From Shewanella surugensis (GTDB lineage Bacteria; Pseudomonadota; Gammaproteobacteria; Enterobacterales; Shewanellaceae): a stretch of DNA of 64,000 nucleotides. The notes below the pieces were generated by a model. It was not told the origin of the DNA, did no database searches, and saw only the letters and a program-made list of their open reading frames with translations. The stretch is taken from positions 1 through 64,000 of the forward strand of contig NZ_JAKIKS010000007.1 of NCBI RefSeq assembly GCF_023284005.1, read 5' to 3'. How positions within the stretch are numbered: the stretch's first letter is position 1; the number at the start of each line of letters is the position of its first letter. Shown here piece by piece: positions 48,356 through 56,977 of this stretch. Both the position numbers and the translations under genes were made by a program.

Positions 48356-48714
48356 GGGGGCGATTCTGGATTCGACAAGATTCTCGAAACCCTGGGAGCA
48401 TGCCGAGGGGCGGTTGGCCTCGTAAAAAGCCGCACCGTTATAGTTGCAAACGACTCTAACTACACTCCAGTAAGCCTAGCGGCTTAACTGGCCATCTTGC
48501 TCACGTTTCTCAAATGGACAGAGCGTATAGATGGTCATCTTACATTTGATAGCGAGGGAACCATGTTCAGGGGTGAACCGCGAAACAGTACTGAACTCGC
48601 CAATTGCAATCCTGTCTTTCGGAGTGTACTTGGTTAACCAAAAGAGAGACTAAGCATGTAGTGCCTTGGATGTAGGCTTTTTGGACGCGGGTTCGAGCCC
48701 CGCCGCCTCCACCA
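48356..48714 (+). ncRNA. ssrA: tmRNA (SsrA)
   Basis: The 5' end GGGGGCGATTCTGGATTCGA pairs with the 3' end CGCCTCC before ACCA to form the seven-pair tRNA-like acceptor stem, and GGTTCGAGCCC is the T-arm. The resume codon is GCA at 48446. The tag reads ANDSNYTPVSLAA and stops at TAA (48485-48487). The 359-nt length is typical. It tags stalled nascent proteins for degradation. The 3' end is intact, and the prophage begins directly downstream, as expected for integration into the ssrA 3' end. Confidence 0.97.
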
Positions 48715-48723
48715 ATTACAACA

Positions 48724-48753
48724 AAGGGTTAGCCGAAAGGCTAACCCTTTGTC
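48724..48753 (+). terminator. Terminator behind ssrA
   Basis: Long stem AAAGGGTTAGCC / GGCTAACCCTTT with a short loop, about 10 bp after the mature tmRNA 3' end. Confidence 0.8.
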
Positions 48754-48762
48754 ACATCTGAA

Positions 48763-48811
48763 TGGCGACAAAGTGGCGACAGATGATTAAGAGTGGCGGC
48801 AATTGGCGACA
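48763..48811. other. Putative attachment region: TGGCGACA repeats behind ssrA
   Basis: Four direct copies of TGGCGACA (48763, 48774, 48794 with one change, 48804) lie just behind ssrA. Spacings are 11, 20 and 10 bp, i.e. all on one face of the DNA helix. This is what integrase arm-type sites look like at a prophage end, and ssrA is a classical attachment gene. The core would be within the 3' end of ssrA; the other end lies outside the window. Confidence 0.5.
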
Positions 48812-49032
48812 TGTTTTTTGAATATCCAATTAATCTCTAAATTTATTTTAATCTATTTATTTTTTTCATTTCAAAATAAAACCAAGTCTATGTTTTTATT
48901 TGTTTTTTACATATCCTATTTTTATCGTCTATTTTAAAACACCCCACGTAAAACAGAGCAAACCCAGTAAACATCAGGCTTTCAGGTTAAAAAGTGATTC
49001 AAAGCCACTCTAAGAAACTGTAAAACACTGCA

Positions 49033-49058
49033 AAAAACCGCGATCTTTTCAGATCGCG
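49033..49058 (-). terminator. Second minus-strand terminator in the prophage end
   Basis: CGCGATCT TTTC AGATCGCG followed on the minus strand by six T. It could stop late transcription before it reaches ssrA. Confidence 0.75.
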
Positions 49059-49226
49059 ATCGTTTACAAGCCCCCAGAGATGGCGCGGGTTAGCCCTATG
49101 AACTGTATTAATAGAAAACTGTAAAAAAAATACCACAAAGAGCGCGCAGGAGGGGGAGGAAGAGTGCGGATTACGTGGCGGGAAGATTACGTGGGAAGAA
49201 TTACGTGATGAAATACTCAGGCACAA

Positions 49227-49253
49227 AGAAGCCTCACATATGTGAGGCTTCTT
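49227..49253. terminator. Terminator of the prophage late operon
   Basis: A nearly perfect palindrome AGAAGCCTCACA / TGTGAGGCTTCT with T-rich flanks, about 30 bp after the last tail gene. Confidence 0.75.
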
Positions 49254-49283
49254 GTTTAGGTTTGAAGCGGTTTGGTATGTTCG

Positions 49284-50951
49284 CTATGTATCTGCACTGG
49301 CAAGCAGTGGGTTGAGTTGATTGTGTAGTTCATTGGCTTGGCTCTTGCGCTCACTCATATTGGTAGCCAAGTTCGGTGCCTTGCTTTGAGTGGTACCATC
49401 TTTATGCAATGGCTTATCATATTCATGGGTGTGACCGGCACAGTGATCCGCTAACTGCTCGACGCACTGCATCAAGTTATCCAGTAATGCATAAATATTA
49501 ATGGTGTCTGTGCCTGCCCAATGTGTGGGCGCTTCCATCTTTTGCATTTGTGATGCCACTGAGCGGCGCAATTTCCCCACCACTTCGACTAACTCACCTG
49601 TCGTGGTGAAATGCATATTACCCAATGAGGCTAAATTGATATTATCACCGGCTAGCAATTCTATTGCGCCTAATGCTTCGATTGTTTTTTTTGCGCCAAC
49701 TTCTTCAATCGAGTGTTGAGCCACTTTGGTGTGTGAGCTTCCCGCGTTTAATTGATATTCATCAGAGGTGATCTGCTTTCGATAACTAATATCGATTTGC
49801 TTTTGATCCGTACTGCAGATTTGATTACCTGCACTATCGGTGCGCTGATACACCTCGGCGCGCTGTTGAATGAGTTGTTCACCTGGCGTAATGTTGGGTA
49901 AAGCCCAATCGCACCCCAGCACAGTTCTAATAAAAGCTTTATCGGGTCGACCATAAGCAAAACCGATTTCAACCAACGTACCAGGAGAGGGGTATTGCAA
50001 TAATCCTTGCTCGTTACCACCAAACATCATCGGTAAGGGTACCGCGCGATAAATCGGCACGGTGAGATCAGGTTGATTGTTCTCATCAAGTAACTGCACA
50101 TCTACCGCATAGCGAGGACGAAAGGCATTATTAAGATCACCCGCTTTACTGGTATCACTAATGCTCATCACCTTCGCGAACCGTGGCAAGTGATAGCCTC
50201 CGGCTAACTCTGGAAATATATTGGTGATCTTTCTCTCTTCGGCTAAATCATCCGCTTTGGTTGCGGTCCAGGTTAATGTCATGGTGTCATCATTAAATTC
50301 CACTTGCTTAACTCTGTGGCCATTCACTAAAACGCCTGGTCTCATACTCGGCATGGCCAATAACTGCCAACTATTACTATTTTGCTGCTGACTGAAACGG
50401 CTTGGTATATCAACAGGTCGATTGGCCCAACGGCTATCTTGATAACCGCCCACAAATATTTGCCCGTTTTGCTGCTGGTACCAAACAAATTCAGGCACAT
50501 TAAACGCCCGCGCCACATTTTTTAATAACTGATAGCCGGTGCCTTGAGAAGTAAAGTTAGCAATGGGTTTATCAACATAATCGGCCGACTCGAGGATCAC
50601 AAAACTTAAGCCTGAAAGGGTCGATAATTGAGTGATCACTTGCCTAAACGTGGCGTGTAAAATACTCATTGGCATACGTTCTGCCAATATGCCCGACAGT
50701 TCTCGCACACTAAAACGAGTTGAACCATTGGCACTTTGCGTCACTTTACTGATATAACCGCTAAAATAACGCTGCAATTGATTGTTATAACCAATATCTA
50801 ACGACACTATTTGCCCATGTTTGAGAGCACCTAGCTTACTGGTAACCGTTTCAAATATCCCTCGCCCACCTGCTGATAGCTCAAGCACAAGACGGTAATC
50901 ACTTAATGGGTAAATCGTTGAGCCAATCGTTAAACGTTTCGTTAACTTCAT
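49284..50951 (-). CDS. Phage baseplate hub/spike protein (gpD/VgrG-like)
   Basis: A 555-residue protein with a VgrG/gp27-like plan. The N-terminal ~270 residues are a hub part (KLTKRLTIGSTIYPLSDYRL, FSVRELSGILAERMPMSILH, GYQLLKNVARAFNVPEFVWY). A gp5-like OB domain follows (RAVPLPMMFGGNEQGLLQYP, PGTLVEIGFAYGRPDKAFIR) and then a C-terminal needle/coiled part with an HTHEYDKPLHKDGT segment, His-rich and possibly metal-binding at the tip. It sits at the end of the baseplate genes, as gpD does in P2. It overlaps the next upstream gene by four bases. Confidence 0.8.
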   Translation of the reverse strand: MKLTKRLTIGSTIYPLSDYRLVLELSAGGRGIFETVTSKLGALKHGQIVSLDIGYNNQLQRYFSGYISKVTQSANGSTRFSVRELSGILAERMPMSILHATFRQVITQLSTLSGLSFVILESADYVDKPIANFTSQGTGYQLLKNVARAFNVPEFVWYQQQNGQIFVGGYQDSRWANRPVDIPSRFSQQQNSNSWQLLAMPSMRPGVLVNGHRVKQVEFNDDTMTLTWTATKADDLAEERKITNIFPELAGGYHLPRFAKVMSISDTSKAGDLNNAFRPRYAVDVQLLDENNQPDLTVPIYRAVPLPMMFGGNEQGLLQYPSPGTLVEIGFAYGRPDKAFIRTVLGCDWALPNITPGEQLIQQRAEVYQRTDSAGNQICSTDQKQIDISYRKQITSDEYQLNAGSSHTKVAQHSIEEVGAKKTIEALGAIELLAGDNINLASLGNMHFTTTGELVEVVGKLRRSVASQMQKMEAPTHWAGTDTINIYALLDNLMQCVEQLADHCAGHTHEYDKPLHKDGTTQSKAPNLATNMSERKSQANELHNQLNPLLASADT

Positions 50952-51508
50952 GCGGTTTCGGTCTCCGCTAAAGAATCATCCAATGTATGTAAAAATGACT
51001 CAAGTGAAGACACCTCAACATTGGGCGGTGCATTTTCGGTTAACGCTTTACTTGATGACACACTCGCGGTTTGCTCCGTGGTTTGTTCTGCATTTGCCTC
51101 GGTCTGCTCCGTTCGCTGCTCGGCCACTTCAGGCACGCTTAAATATTCACGTAAACGAAACGACACTTGCCACGCCATTAAGCTGCCATGTTCGGGCGCC
51201 GATATTTGGCCACAAAATTTCATCTGCCGAATTTTAGCCGCCCGGGTTAACGTTGAACTCACGCGATTAATTTGCCTATTGCCCGCTTCATCACGGGCAC
51301 TAGCTAATTCAAAGATACGAGTTAATTGGGCTGTATCGGTAAAAGGGATCAAACCATCGACTTTAATCTCTTTGCTTTTATCGCCCTGCTCTACATCTGC
51401 GGTGCTCGATGATTGCCCCGATACATCTTTACTCACTAAGTCTTGTGTTAGGCTCAATTTGCACGACTTCATGCGCACAAGCTCACCGTTTAATAAAATT
51501 TGGGTCAT
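50948..51508 (-). CDS. Phage baseplate-region hypothetical protein
   Basis: 186 residues. The N-terminal 120 (MTQILLNGELVRMKSCKLSL, DVSGQSSSTADVEQGDKSKE, then FTDTAQLTRIFELASARDEA) appear folded. They resemble a small tail/baseplate component found beside hub genes in K139-type phages, with a MAWQVSFRLREYLS strand near the end. The C-terminal ~60 residues are a Thr/Glu/Gln-rich disordered tail (EQRTEQTEANAEQTTEQTAS). It overlaps both neighbours by four bases, so it is translated together with the hub. Function not known. Confidence 0.6.
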   Translation of the reverse strand: MTQILLNGELVRMKSCKLSLTQDLVSKDVSGQSSSTADVEQGDKSKEIKVDGLIPFTDTAQLTRIFELASARDEAGNRQINRVSSTLTRAAKIRQMKFCGQISAPEHGSLMAWQVSFRLREYLSVPEVAEQRTEQTEANAEQTTEQTASVSSSKALTENAPPNVEVSSLESFLHTLDDSLAETETA

Positions 51509-52377
51509 GGCAATAACTCCTTAAAAAAGGTTAATGGTGTATCACTCACCATTAACACCGCTACGCTAAAAGCTTGATTAATGGGCGGGGTTAATCCTGC
51601 TAGTTGATTGGCCATTTGCGCCCTATCGCCAGTTAAGTGACAGCGCCATACCTCGCCCGATACCTGCTGAAGCGCATTGATGTCATTCGTTAATTGAGCC
51701 TGAGTATTAGCCCGTTTTATCGCTAATTGCTGCAATCGTGCAATGGGCGACTCACCGCCACTGGCCAATGATTCCAATTGTGCTAACTGCGCCCCTTGTA
51801 ACTGCATGGCCTCCCTTAATGGGGCTAAATGAATCGCGGTTTTACTCGACCAATGCGGCAATGCAGGCGTGGGATTTTGCTGCATTTTTTCGCTATCAAG
51901 TTGAGTAAATGACGTCAATTTACGCAAGTAAGCATTCAGCTCGGGCAAGGCTAATAGGGCGCAGATAGGGGATAATTGATTAATCAGCTCATTGATGGAG
52001 CCCGCCGAAAACAATAGCGCAAGCCCATCCGTGGTACTCGGTAAATAAACATCATTATAATCAATTAATTTCACACTGAGTTTATCGACGGCGCTTTGTG
52101 CAGATAGACGCATCATCGCGCTATCACTATTATTGATATCGGCATCTGCCGTCACAGTTAACACCGTGCCATAGACTAACAGCGCATTTAACTCTGTACG
52201 TAACGATAATAACGCCTGCGCGGCGGCGCTTAATACATGCTGTTGATATTTCGCGCGGCTCTCAAGTGCAAGAGTGGATCCTAACTCTCCTTGCCATTGG
52301 GTTAATACATCAGTACTTTGAGCTGATCTATTTGCGGCATGGCTTGGCCATGCTGCATTGGTTTTAGACCAACTCAT
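51505..52377 (-). CDS. Phage tail-region hypothetical protein
   Basis: 290 residues from the ATG at 52377, which overlaps the stop of the small upstream ORF (TGATG); a GTG one codon earlier is also open. Mostly alpha-helical and Ala/Leu/Gln-rich (ALLSLRTELNALLVYGTVLT, ARLQQLAIKRANTQAQLTND). No membrane segment or motif is recognised. Its position between tail fibre and hub genes suggests a baseplate or assembly role. That is context only. Confidence 0.55.
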   Translation of the reverse strand: MSWSKTNAAWPSHAANRSAQSTDVLTQWQGELGSTLALESRAKYQQHVLSAAAQALLSLRTELNALLVYGTVLTVTADADINNSDSAMMRLSAQSAVDKLSVKLIDYNDVYLPSTTDGLALLFSAGSINELINQLSPICALLALPELNAYLRKLTSFTQLDSEKMQQNPTPALPHWSSKTAIHLAPLREAMQLQGAQLAQLESLASGGESPIARLQQLAIKRANTQAQLTNDINALQQVSGEVWRCHLTGDRAQMANQLAGLTPPINQAFSVAVLMVSDTPLTFFKELLP

Positions 52378-52541
52378 CACGCAGGCGCTATCGCTAGCAC
52401 GCTCTCTTTAAAATTCTTTTTAGCGAGCAATACTAATGCATCACCGCTTAACTGTAGTTCGGTACTGGTATTACTGTTACGCCCAACATAACTCACTGTC
52501 ATGATTGCTGCTGCATGGGTTAATCCGTGTATAAATGCCAT
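52377..52541 (-). CDS. Small phage protein (54 residues)
   Basis: Starts MAFIHGLTHAAAIMTVSYVG and ends ESVLAIAPA. AGGATAGATTA precedes the ATG, a reasonable ribosome site. It fills the gap between the fibre and the 290-residue protein, with overlap at the latter. The size and tight packing argue it is real. Function unknown. Confidence 0.6.
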   Translation of the reverse strand: MAFIHGLTHAAAIMTVSYVGRNSNTSTELQLSGDALVLLAKKNFKESVLAIAPA

Positions 52542-52577
52542 TAATCTATCCTTCTAAGTGAAATTGTTTTTCGAAAA

Positions 52578-54866
52578 TTAAGGTTTTGCTGTATCTGAAT
52601 TGTGAGCCAAGATCCATTCACCGCTTAAATTGACGAAATAATTATCTAACTCCTCAACATCAAGATTAACCGTGTTTATTCTTTCTTCTACATATTCAAG
52701 CGATTCAACGAGGACGGGATCATTATCAAGTGAGTAAATTTTATCGCCCACTTTTATATTTGATATTGCTATCCATCGCCAATCATTAAATGCCTGACTC
52801 AACACTAAAAAAGGGTGCTCATACGTCACTTTTACGTCATCATTTAAAATATAGTGAGCCGGATCGGAACCGAGTATTAAACTTCTAACCGTGGCGCTTT
52901 TTATTTCAACTTCTTCAACATCATCACTTTTGACGGTCGCCCACTCTGTATCGTCACCAGTGGCTAAAATTGGGTGATAAATAGATTTAACCTTGTCGCC
53001 CACCCTCAACATTTCAATAGCAACTGAAGCGCCATTTTCAAGCAAAACTTGTGTACCCACTTCAAAGCAAACATCGGGAGGATTTGTCCCACCTGTTCCA
53101 CCACTTGAACTTGAAACGTGAGTGAGTAATTGTTCGAAAAGCTCGGCAACGTAAATCCTTTGAACTACATTTGAATTTTGAGCGCAAAATAAAACGTAAC
53201 CAGCCTCAATAGTACCGCCCGCTTTTGATTCAGGTGATCTTGATAAAGACATGTTTGCGCAATTAACTTGATTAACCGCTAAACCACCGTAAGCGTCACG
53301 AATTACTACTTTGTTAGATATTGCCTCCTTTGAACATGATGATATTTGCAAGTATTTTGACGCTAATGAGTTACCGTTCTCATGAAAAGCCTTTGCTTGT
53401 AGACTTCCGTTTGAATCTCTTGCCGCTATCGTGGTAGCTACTGCTCCGTAATTAGGTTTAAGCCCTTGAAGTAATTCAGCGTTAGCGGATTTACCGTCAA
53501 CCGTTAGATATATCTCTCTTAATTGTTTGCCATGCTCATAAACATAGCCTTGAGTCCATAAATCCTTACCCATTGCACTTGTTGGCTTTCCATTTTGGCA
53601 CCAGACAGCTTGATGACCTCCGCCCATTAATCCCGAGTTTGTTCCGTCGCCGTCATTTATCTTGTTACCATAAGCTCTAGCTAAGCCGTACAAATTGCCA
53701 AAATCTTTACCTGTTAGCCCCAATTGATAAGCAGCACCCATAGAGAATATTAAGCTAACCGATTCTATGGAGTAATCCCCATAAACTCCGGCTTTCGCTG
53801 TAGGAGAGCTTGCAATTAACTTTCCCGTAAAAGTTTGATCTGTCGTTTCATTATTTAAGAATACCGATCTTATATTTTTTCCGCTTTCATAAAAGTTTTT
53901 TGCTTTAACTGTCCCGCTTGCATTGCGAGCAACAATGGTTATTGCATCTTCTTCATAGCTGGGAAGCATACCGTGCAACTCTTGAGAATCCGCAGCCTTT
54001 CCATCTACAGGAAGCGCCCCTACTTCTTCGGAGCTTGGTGGGTTTGATGTGTCGTATTGACGTACCCAACCGCTCCACGCTCCACTGTAATAACCGCAAG
54101 TATGAGTAGCACCTGTATCATATTCTTTATATGTGTATGTCAGTCCCGATCCAGTAGCTTTTTCAGCTGTTAATGCACCTGCTCGTGTTCTGGGATAACC
54201 GCGCTCAAATATCGCTCTCGCTGACGATGGCTGGTAATAATGACCGGGTAAAAGGGGCTGATTTTGTATGTCTACTTCACCTAAATCAATCGGATTGGTT
54301 ATCGTGCCTTGCATGATGCTGGGCACTTCGGTGTGCTGTACATATTGCGAATGCGGATTGGCATGACTTAAATGCGCGGCAAAGTCTTCACTGCGTAAAA
54401 ACTCAGAGTCACTGGTTTGCCAGGGAAGTGTCGACAAAGTGATACCGAGTTCACCTGCCACGCTAGCCCCTCGCCAGACGATACTTTTTACACTGTAATT
54501 ACCGGTAACCGCGCCGACTGTTTTGGTCTTGGTTTGCTCGCTGGTATGTACAATAGCAATTAACACCTCATCGCCATTGGCTTTGATGGCTATTACGCCA
54601 TAAGAGTTGTAGGTAAAATCACCGATACTGTAATCCTGCACCGTGCTCATGAGCACTGCATTACCACTGAGTTTTGATACACGTTCAATCGGGTGGGATG
54701 CCACTATATGACTGTTATCAATTGTACTGTCAGGATCAATCGGTAAATCGGGATTTAACGCTGGAATATAGGCAAACACAAAATGAGTAATGTTTTGCAC
54801 TTCATCGCCTGCAAATACTGCGTTTTTATAATCAATACCTGCATTTGTTATTGTTAATTGGCTCAT
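52578..54866 (-). CDS. Phage tail fibre with C-terminal Hint (intein-like) domain
   Basis: 762 residues. The N-terminal ~150 (MSQLTITNAGIDYKNAVFAG, THFVFAYIPALNP, WRGASVAGELGITL) match the tail-collar fibre family (DUF3751), which joins the fibre to the baseplate. The middle has two similar repeats (TIVARNASGTVKAKNFYESG and TIAARDSNGSLQAKAFHENG). After a Ser/Gly linker (SSSSGGTGGTNPPDV) comes a 157-residue Hint domain: Cys600 in CFEVGTQVLL, the block-B TxxH motif with His684 in TYEHPF, and the end LAHN-S (His755, Asn756, Ser757), with only six residues after Asn756. All residues needed for autoprocessing are present. Such a fusion on a fibre tip is unusual. Confidence 0.85.
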   Translation of the reverse strand: MSQLTITNAGIDYKNAVFAGDEVQNITHFVFAYIPALNPDLPIDPDSTIDNSHIVASHPIERVSKLSGNAVLMSTVQDYSIGDFTYNSYGVIAIKANGDEVLIAIVHTSEQTKTKTVGAVTGNYSVKSIVWRGASVAGELGITLSTLPWQTSDSEFLRSEDFAAHLSHANPHSQYVQHTEVPSIMQGTITNPIDLGEVDIQNQPLLPGHYYQPSSARAIFERGYPRTRAGALTAEKATGSGLTYTYKEYDTGATHTCGYYSGAWSGWVRQYDTSNPPSSEEVGALPVDGKAADSQELHGMLPSYEEDAITIVARNASGTVKAKNFYESGKNIRSVFLNNETTDQTFTGKLIASSPTAKAGVYGDYSIESVSLIFSMGAAYQLGLTGKDFGNLYGLARAYGNKINDGDGTNSGLMGGGHQAVWCQNGKPTSAMGKDLWTQGYVYEHGKQLREIYLTVDGKSANAELLQGLKPNYGAVATTIAARDSNGSLQAKAFHENGNSLASKYLQISSCSKEAISNKVVIRDAYGGLAVNQVNCANMSLSRSPESKAGGTIEAGYVLFCAQNSNVVQRIYVAELFEQLLTHVSSSSGGTGGTNPPDVCFEVGTQVLLENGASVAIEMLRVGDKVKSIYHPILATGDDTEWATVKSDDVEEVEIKSATVRSLILGSDPAHYILNDDVKVTYEHPFLVLSQAFNDWRWIAISNIKVGDKIYSLDNDPVLVESLEYVEERINTVNLDVEELDNYFVNLSGEWILAHNSDTAKP

Positions 54867-55435
54867 CCAATGACCTCTTTTTCAAATTCGATTAATGCAA
54901 AACGCTCGTCTGTATTGGCGGCGGCCACTGCGCTTAAAAAGTAACGCCGACAGGTACGGCCATAGCTTTTGATAATGGCGTTGATTAATTCCTCGCGCTC
55001 AGCAAATTGGCTCTCTAACATCAGTATTTCGATTTGATCCCAATCAAAACCCTCGACTCGCTCGTTAATATCAATAATATCGAAGCCTAAGCGCCCAAAA
55101 ATGGCTTTCATTCCTGCTGTGCTGCCCGCATCTTTTGCATTAGCAAATGCATGGAATACTCGCAAGCGATACAAATCGATAGGCTCATTGTTTAGGCGTG
55201 GAATGCTGCGCTCCCATGCCAATAGATTTAATAAAGTGGGATCACACTCACTGGCATCCATTTGTTCAAGTGGCCATGTTAACCAGGTGCGAATACGATT
55301 AAAGAACGCCTGTAAACCCGACATCATCATCACCGGTTCAATCGGTTCATCGGTTAAGGTTTTGCCATCCATCCAAAAGGGCAATGTAATCGCTGGGAGT
55401 TCAGGCGTTAATTTGGCAAGCTGGGACTCATTCAT
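54863..55435 (-). CDS. Phage tail protein I (P2 gpI family)
   Basis: 190 residues of the gpI family: LLPLLAWERSI-like segment here as DPTLLNLLAWERSIPRLNNE, then DLYRLRVFHAFANAKDAGST and GMKAIFGRLGFDIIDINER. gpI sits between the baseplate and fibre genes in P2-like phages. It overlaps gpJ upstream and the fibre gene downstream by four bases each. Confidence 0.82.
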   Translation of the reverse strand: MNESQLAKLTPELPAITLPFWMDGKTLTDEPIEPVMMMSGLQAFFNRIRTWLTWPLEQMDASECDPTLLNLLAWERSIPRLNNEPIDLYRLRVFHAFANAKDAGSTAGMKAIFGRLGFDIIDINERVEGFDWDQIEILMLESQFAEREELINAIIKSYGRTCRRYFLSAVAAANTDERFALIEFEKEVIG

Positions 55436-56622
55436 GTCGCCGCCCCGACATTATTGAGGGTTAACGTCTTAATTCTGGGCAAAGATAAACCACTATTGAT
55501 GTCAGCATGGCTGTATTTTATAGAGGCCAGGTTGCCCAGTTCGTTATGCAACTGGCTCGATAACAGCGAAAAGCTAAAGGTTTTTTGCGGCAAGACTCGG
55601 GTGATGGTGTCGAAATTATCACTTTCACGAAAAGCAGCGCGAATGCGCGACTCAAGTTCACTTAATAACGTTTGTTGTTCGACATCATTTAAAAAAGCCC
55701 CATGCCAAATATCAAAGGTTAAATCATATTCGGTATAACCAATGGGCATGACTAACATATCATCGCCATGTCCGTGATGACCTTCGTCGCGCACATGCTG
55801 ATTAATACTGTTGATTAATGACTGCGGCGGCTCGCCAACATCCATCATCACATGACAATTGGCGGTGCCAGGTCCGCGCGGCGCATTATGCTCAAAAAAC
55901 AGAAAGTCGGAACGAACGCCTGCAAAGGAGGCAATAGCCCCACGGTAAACCGCATCAATATGATATTGGCCTACCGATAAGAACTGATCACGAATACGTA
56001 AAGCCAGCGCATCGTCTTCTTCATCATCGGCCCCCGTTTGCGTGATCCAATCCCCCACATTAGAGACCGACGCAATCCCAGAGGGCATTTCATCCATCAC
56101 ATAAAAATAGCCGGCCCCAATATTATGCGAAGCGCCCGCTTCATCGGCGATACATTCAACGGCTAATGACGCAATGCCCGAGGGAATAAAGCTATCGTCC
56201 ATCACGCTAACCGAGTAAATTCCCCCTAAGCGGCTATCAGTTTTAATCACGCTACCTTTAGGGACCGCAATATCACTATTCACATCTTGCTTAGTAAAGG
56301 TAATATAGCCTTGAGTGTTTACCGCTTCTTTTCGGCTTAGGCCCACTTCCCATGCTTTTAAATCTAAAAACAACTTAGTGGCCGTGGCCGTAAACATGGC
56401 AGGTAATACATGCTGCACCAGCAACACATTAATCAGCCATAAAACAGGAGTAATAACCGCTTTTAAAATCAATTTCCAGAACGGGCTCATGCGACTGTCA
56501 TTACTAATAGTGCTATTGGCACTGTCCATGTCTTTGAGTAATAAAGTGGTCACCTCAGCACTGGTTAACGGCACGCCTTTTTCTGCAAGTACTTTGTCAA
56601 AATTCACTTTTGGTCGTGACAT
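55432..56622 (-). CDS. Baseplate wedge protein J (P2 gpJ family)
   Basis: 396 residues. The motif QGYITFTKQDVNSDIAVPKG, with a threshold-like strand pattern, and IADEAGASHNIGAGYFYVMD are features of the baseplate J family. Further segments are GDWITQTGADDEEDDALALR and the RDQFLSVGQYHIDAVYRGAI stretch typical of gpJ. It forms the baseplate wedge with gpI and gpW. It starts at the stop of the DUF2590 gene (TAATG). Confidence 0.88.
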   Translation of the reverse strand: MSRPKVNFDKVLAEKGVPLTSAEVTTLLLKDMDSANSTISNDSRMSPFWKLILKAVITPVLWLINVLLVQHVLPAMFTATATKLFLDLKAWEVGLSRKEAVNTQGYITFTKQDVNSDIAVPKGSVIKTDSRLGGIYSVSVMDDSFIPSGIASLAVECIADEAGASHNIGAGYFYVMDEMPSGIASVSNVGDWITQTGADDEEDDALALRIRDQFLSVGQYHIDAVYRGAIASFAGVRSDFLFFEHNAPRGPGTANCHVMMDVGEPPQSLINSINQHVRDEGHHGHGDDMLVMPIGYTEYDLTFDIWHGAFLNDVEQQTLLSELESRIRAAFRESDNFDTITRVLPQKTFSFSLLSSQLHNELGNLASIKYSHADINSGLSLPRIKTLTLNNVGAAT

Positions 56623-56960
56623 TAAGAGCCCCCTGCATTCATGCTATTCACTTGAGTCGATACCCCACCGAACTCATAAGTATCAGCCGTAATTAAAATG
56701 AAATCGGCCATCGATTCTATCTTGATAGTCCCTGGCACTAAGCGGGTGTCGGTTTCGACTAGTAATTCCATTTCGGTGTACACATCAAGCCGCATGGCAT
56801 TACTGCGCTGAGCGAGTAACTTACTGACAAGCCCTGATTCCATCAGCATGTGTTTGATGTCTTGGGCGATACTGGCGCGAGTATGCGTGAGCGCTGGCTC
56901 GCCGCCCACATCAAGTGACAAGCCGCCATTTTTAATAAGTAAGTCGCTGTATTTATCCAT
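56622..56960 (-). CDS. DUF2590 family phage protein (baseplate W position)
   Basis: 112 residues: MDKYSDLLIKNGGLSLDVGG, ALTHTRASIAQDIKHMLMES and GLVSKLLAQRSNAMRLDVYT, then short strands. It resembles the DUF2590 family of Vibrio and Shewanella prophages. It lies where gpW (LysM-free baseplate protein) lies in P2, and it has the size and helix-then-strand plan of that protein, so it may be its equivalent. The functional equivalence is inference. Confidence 0.7.
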   Translation of the reverse strand: MDKYSDLLIKNGGLSLDVGGEPALTHTRASIAQDIKHMLMESGLVSKLLAQRSNAMRLDVYTEMELLVETDTRLVPGTIKIESMADFILITADTYEFGGVSTQVNSMNAGGS

Positions 56961-56977
56961 TGCAGATCCTGTATTAG

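Larger units (their letters stand above)
48812..49283. other. Non-coding end of the prophage
   Basis: About 470 bp without a credible gene: a 75-codon minus-strand frame here runs through a terminator hairpin and has no family. Contents are an AT-rich stretch, the terminator at 49033-49058, three direct ATTACGTG repeats (49170, 49186, 49200) and the terminator at 49227-49253. Confidence 0.5.

Noticed and set aside
48999..49226. 75-residue minus-strand ORF between the phage hub gene and ssrA
   Set aside because: Runs through a hairpin terminator, low-complexity composition, no family.
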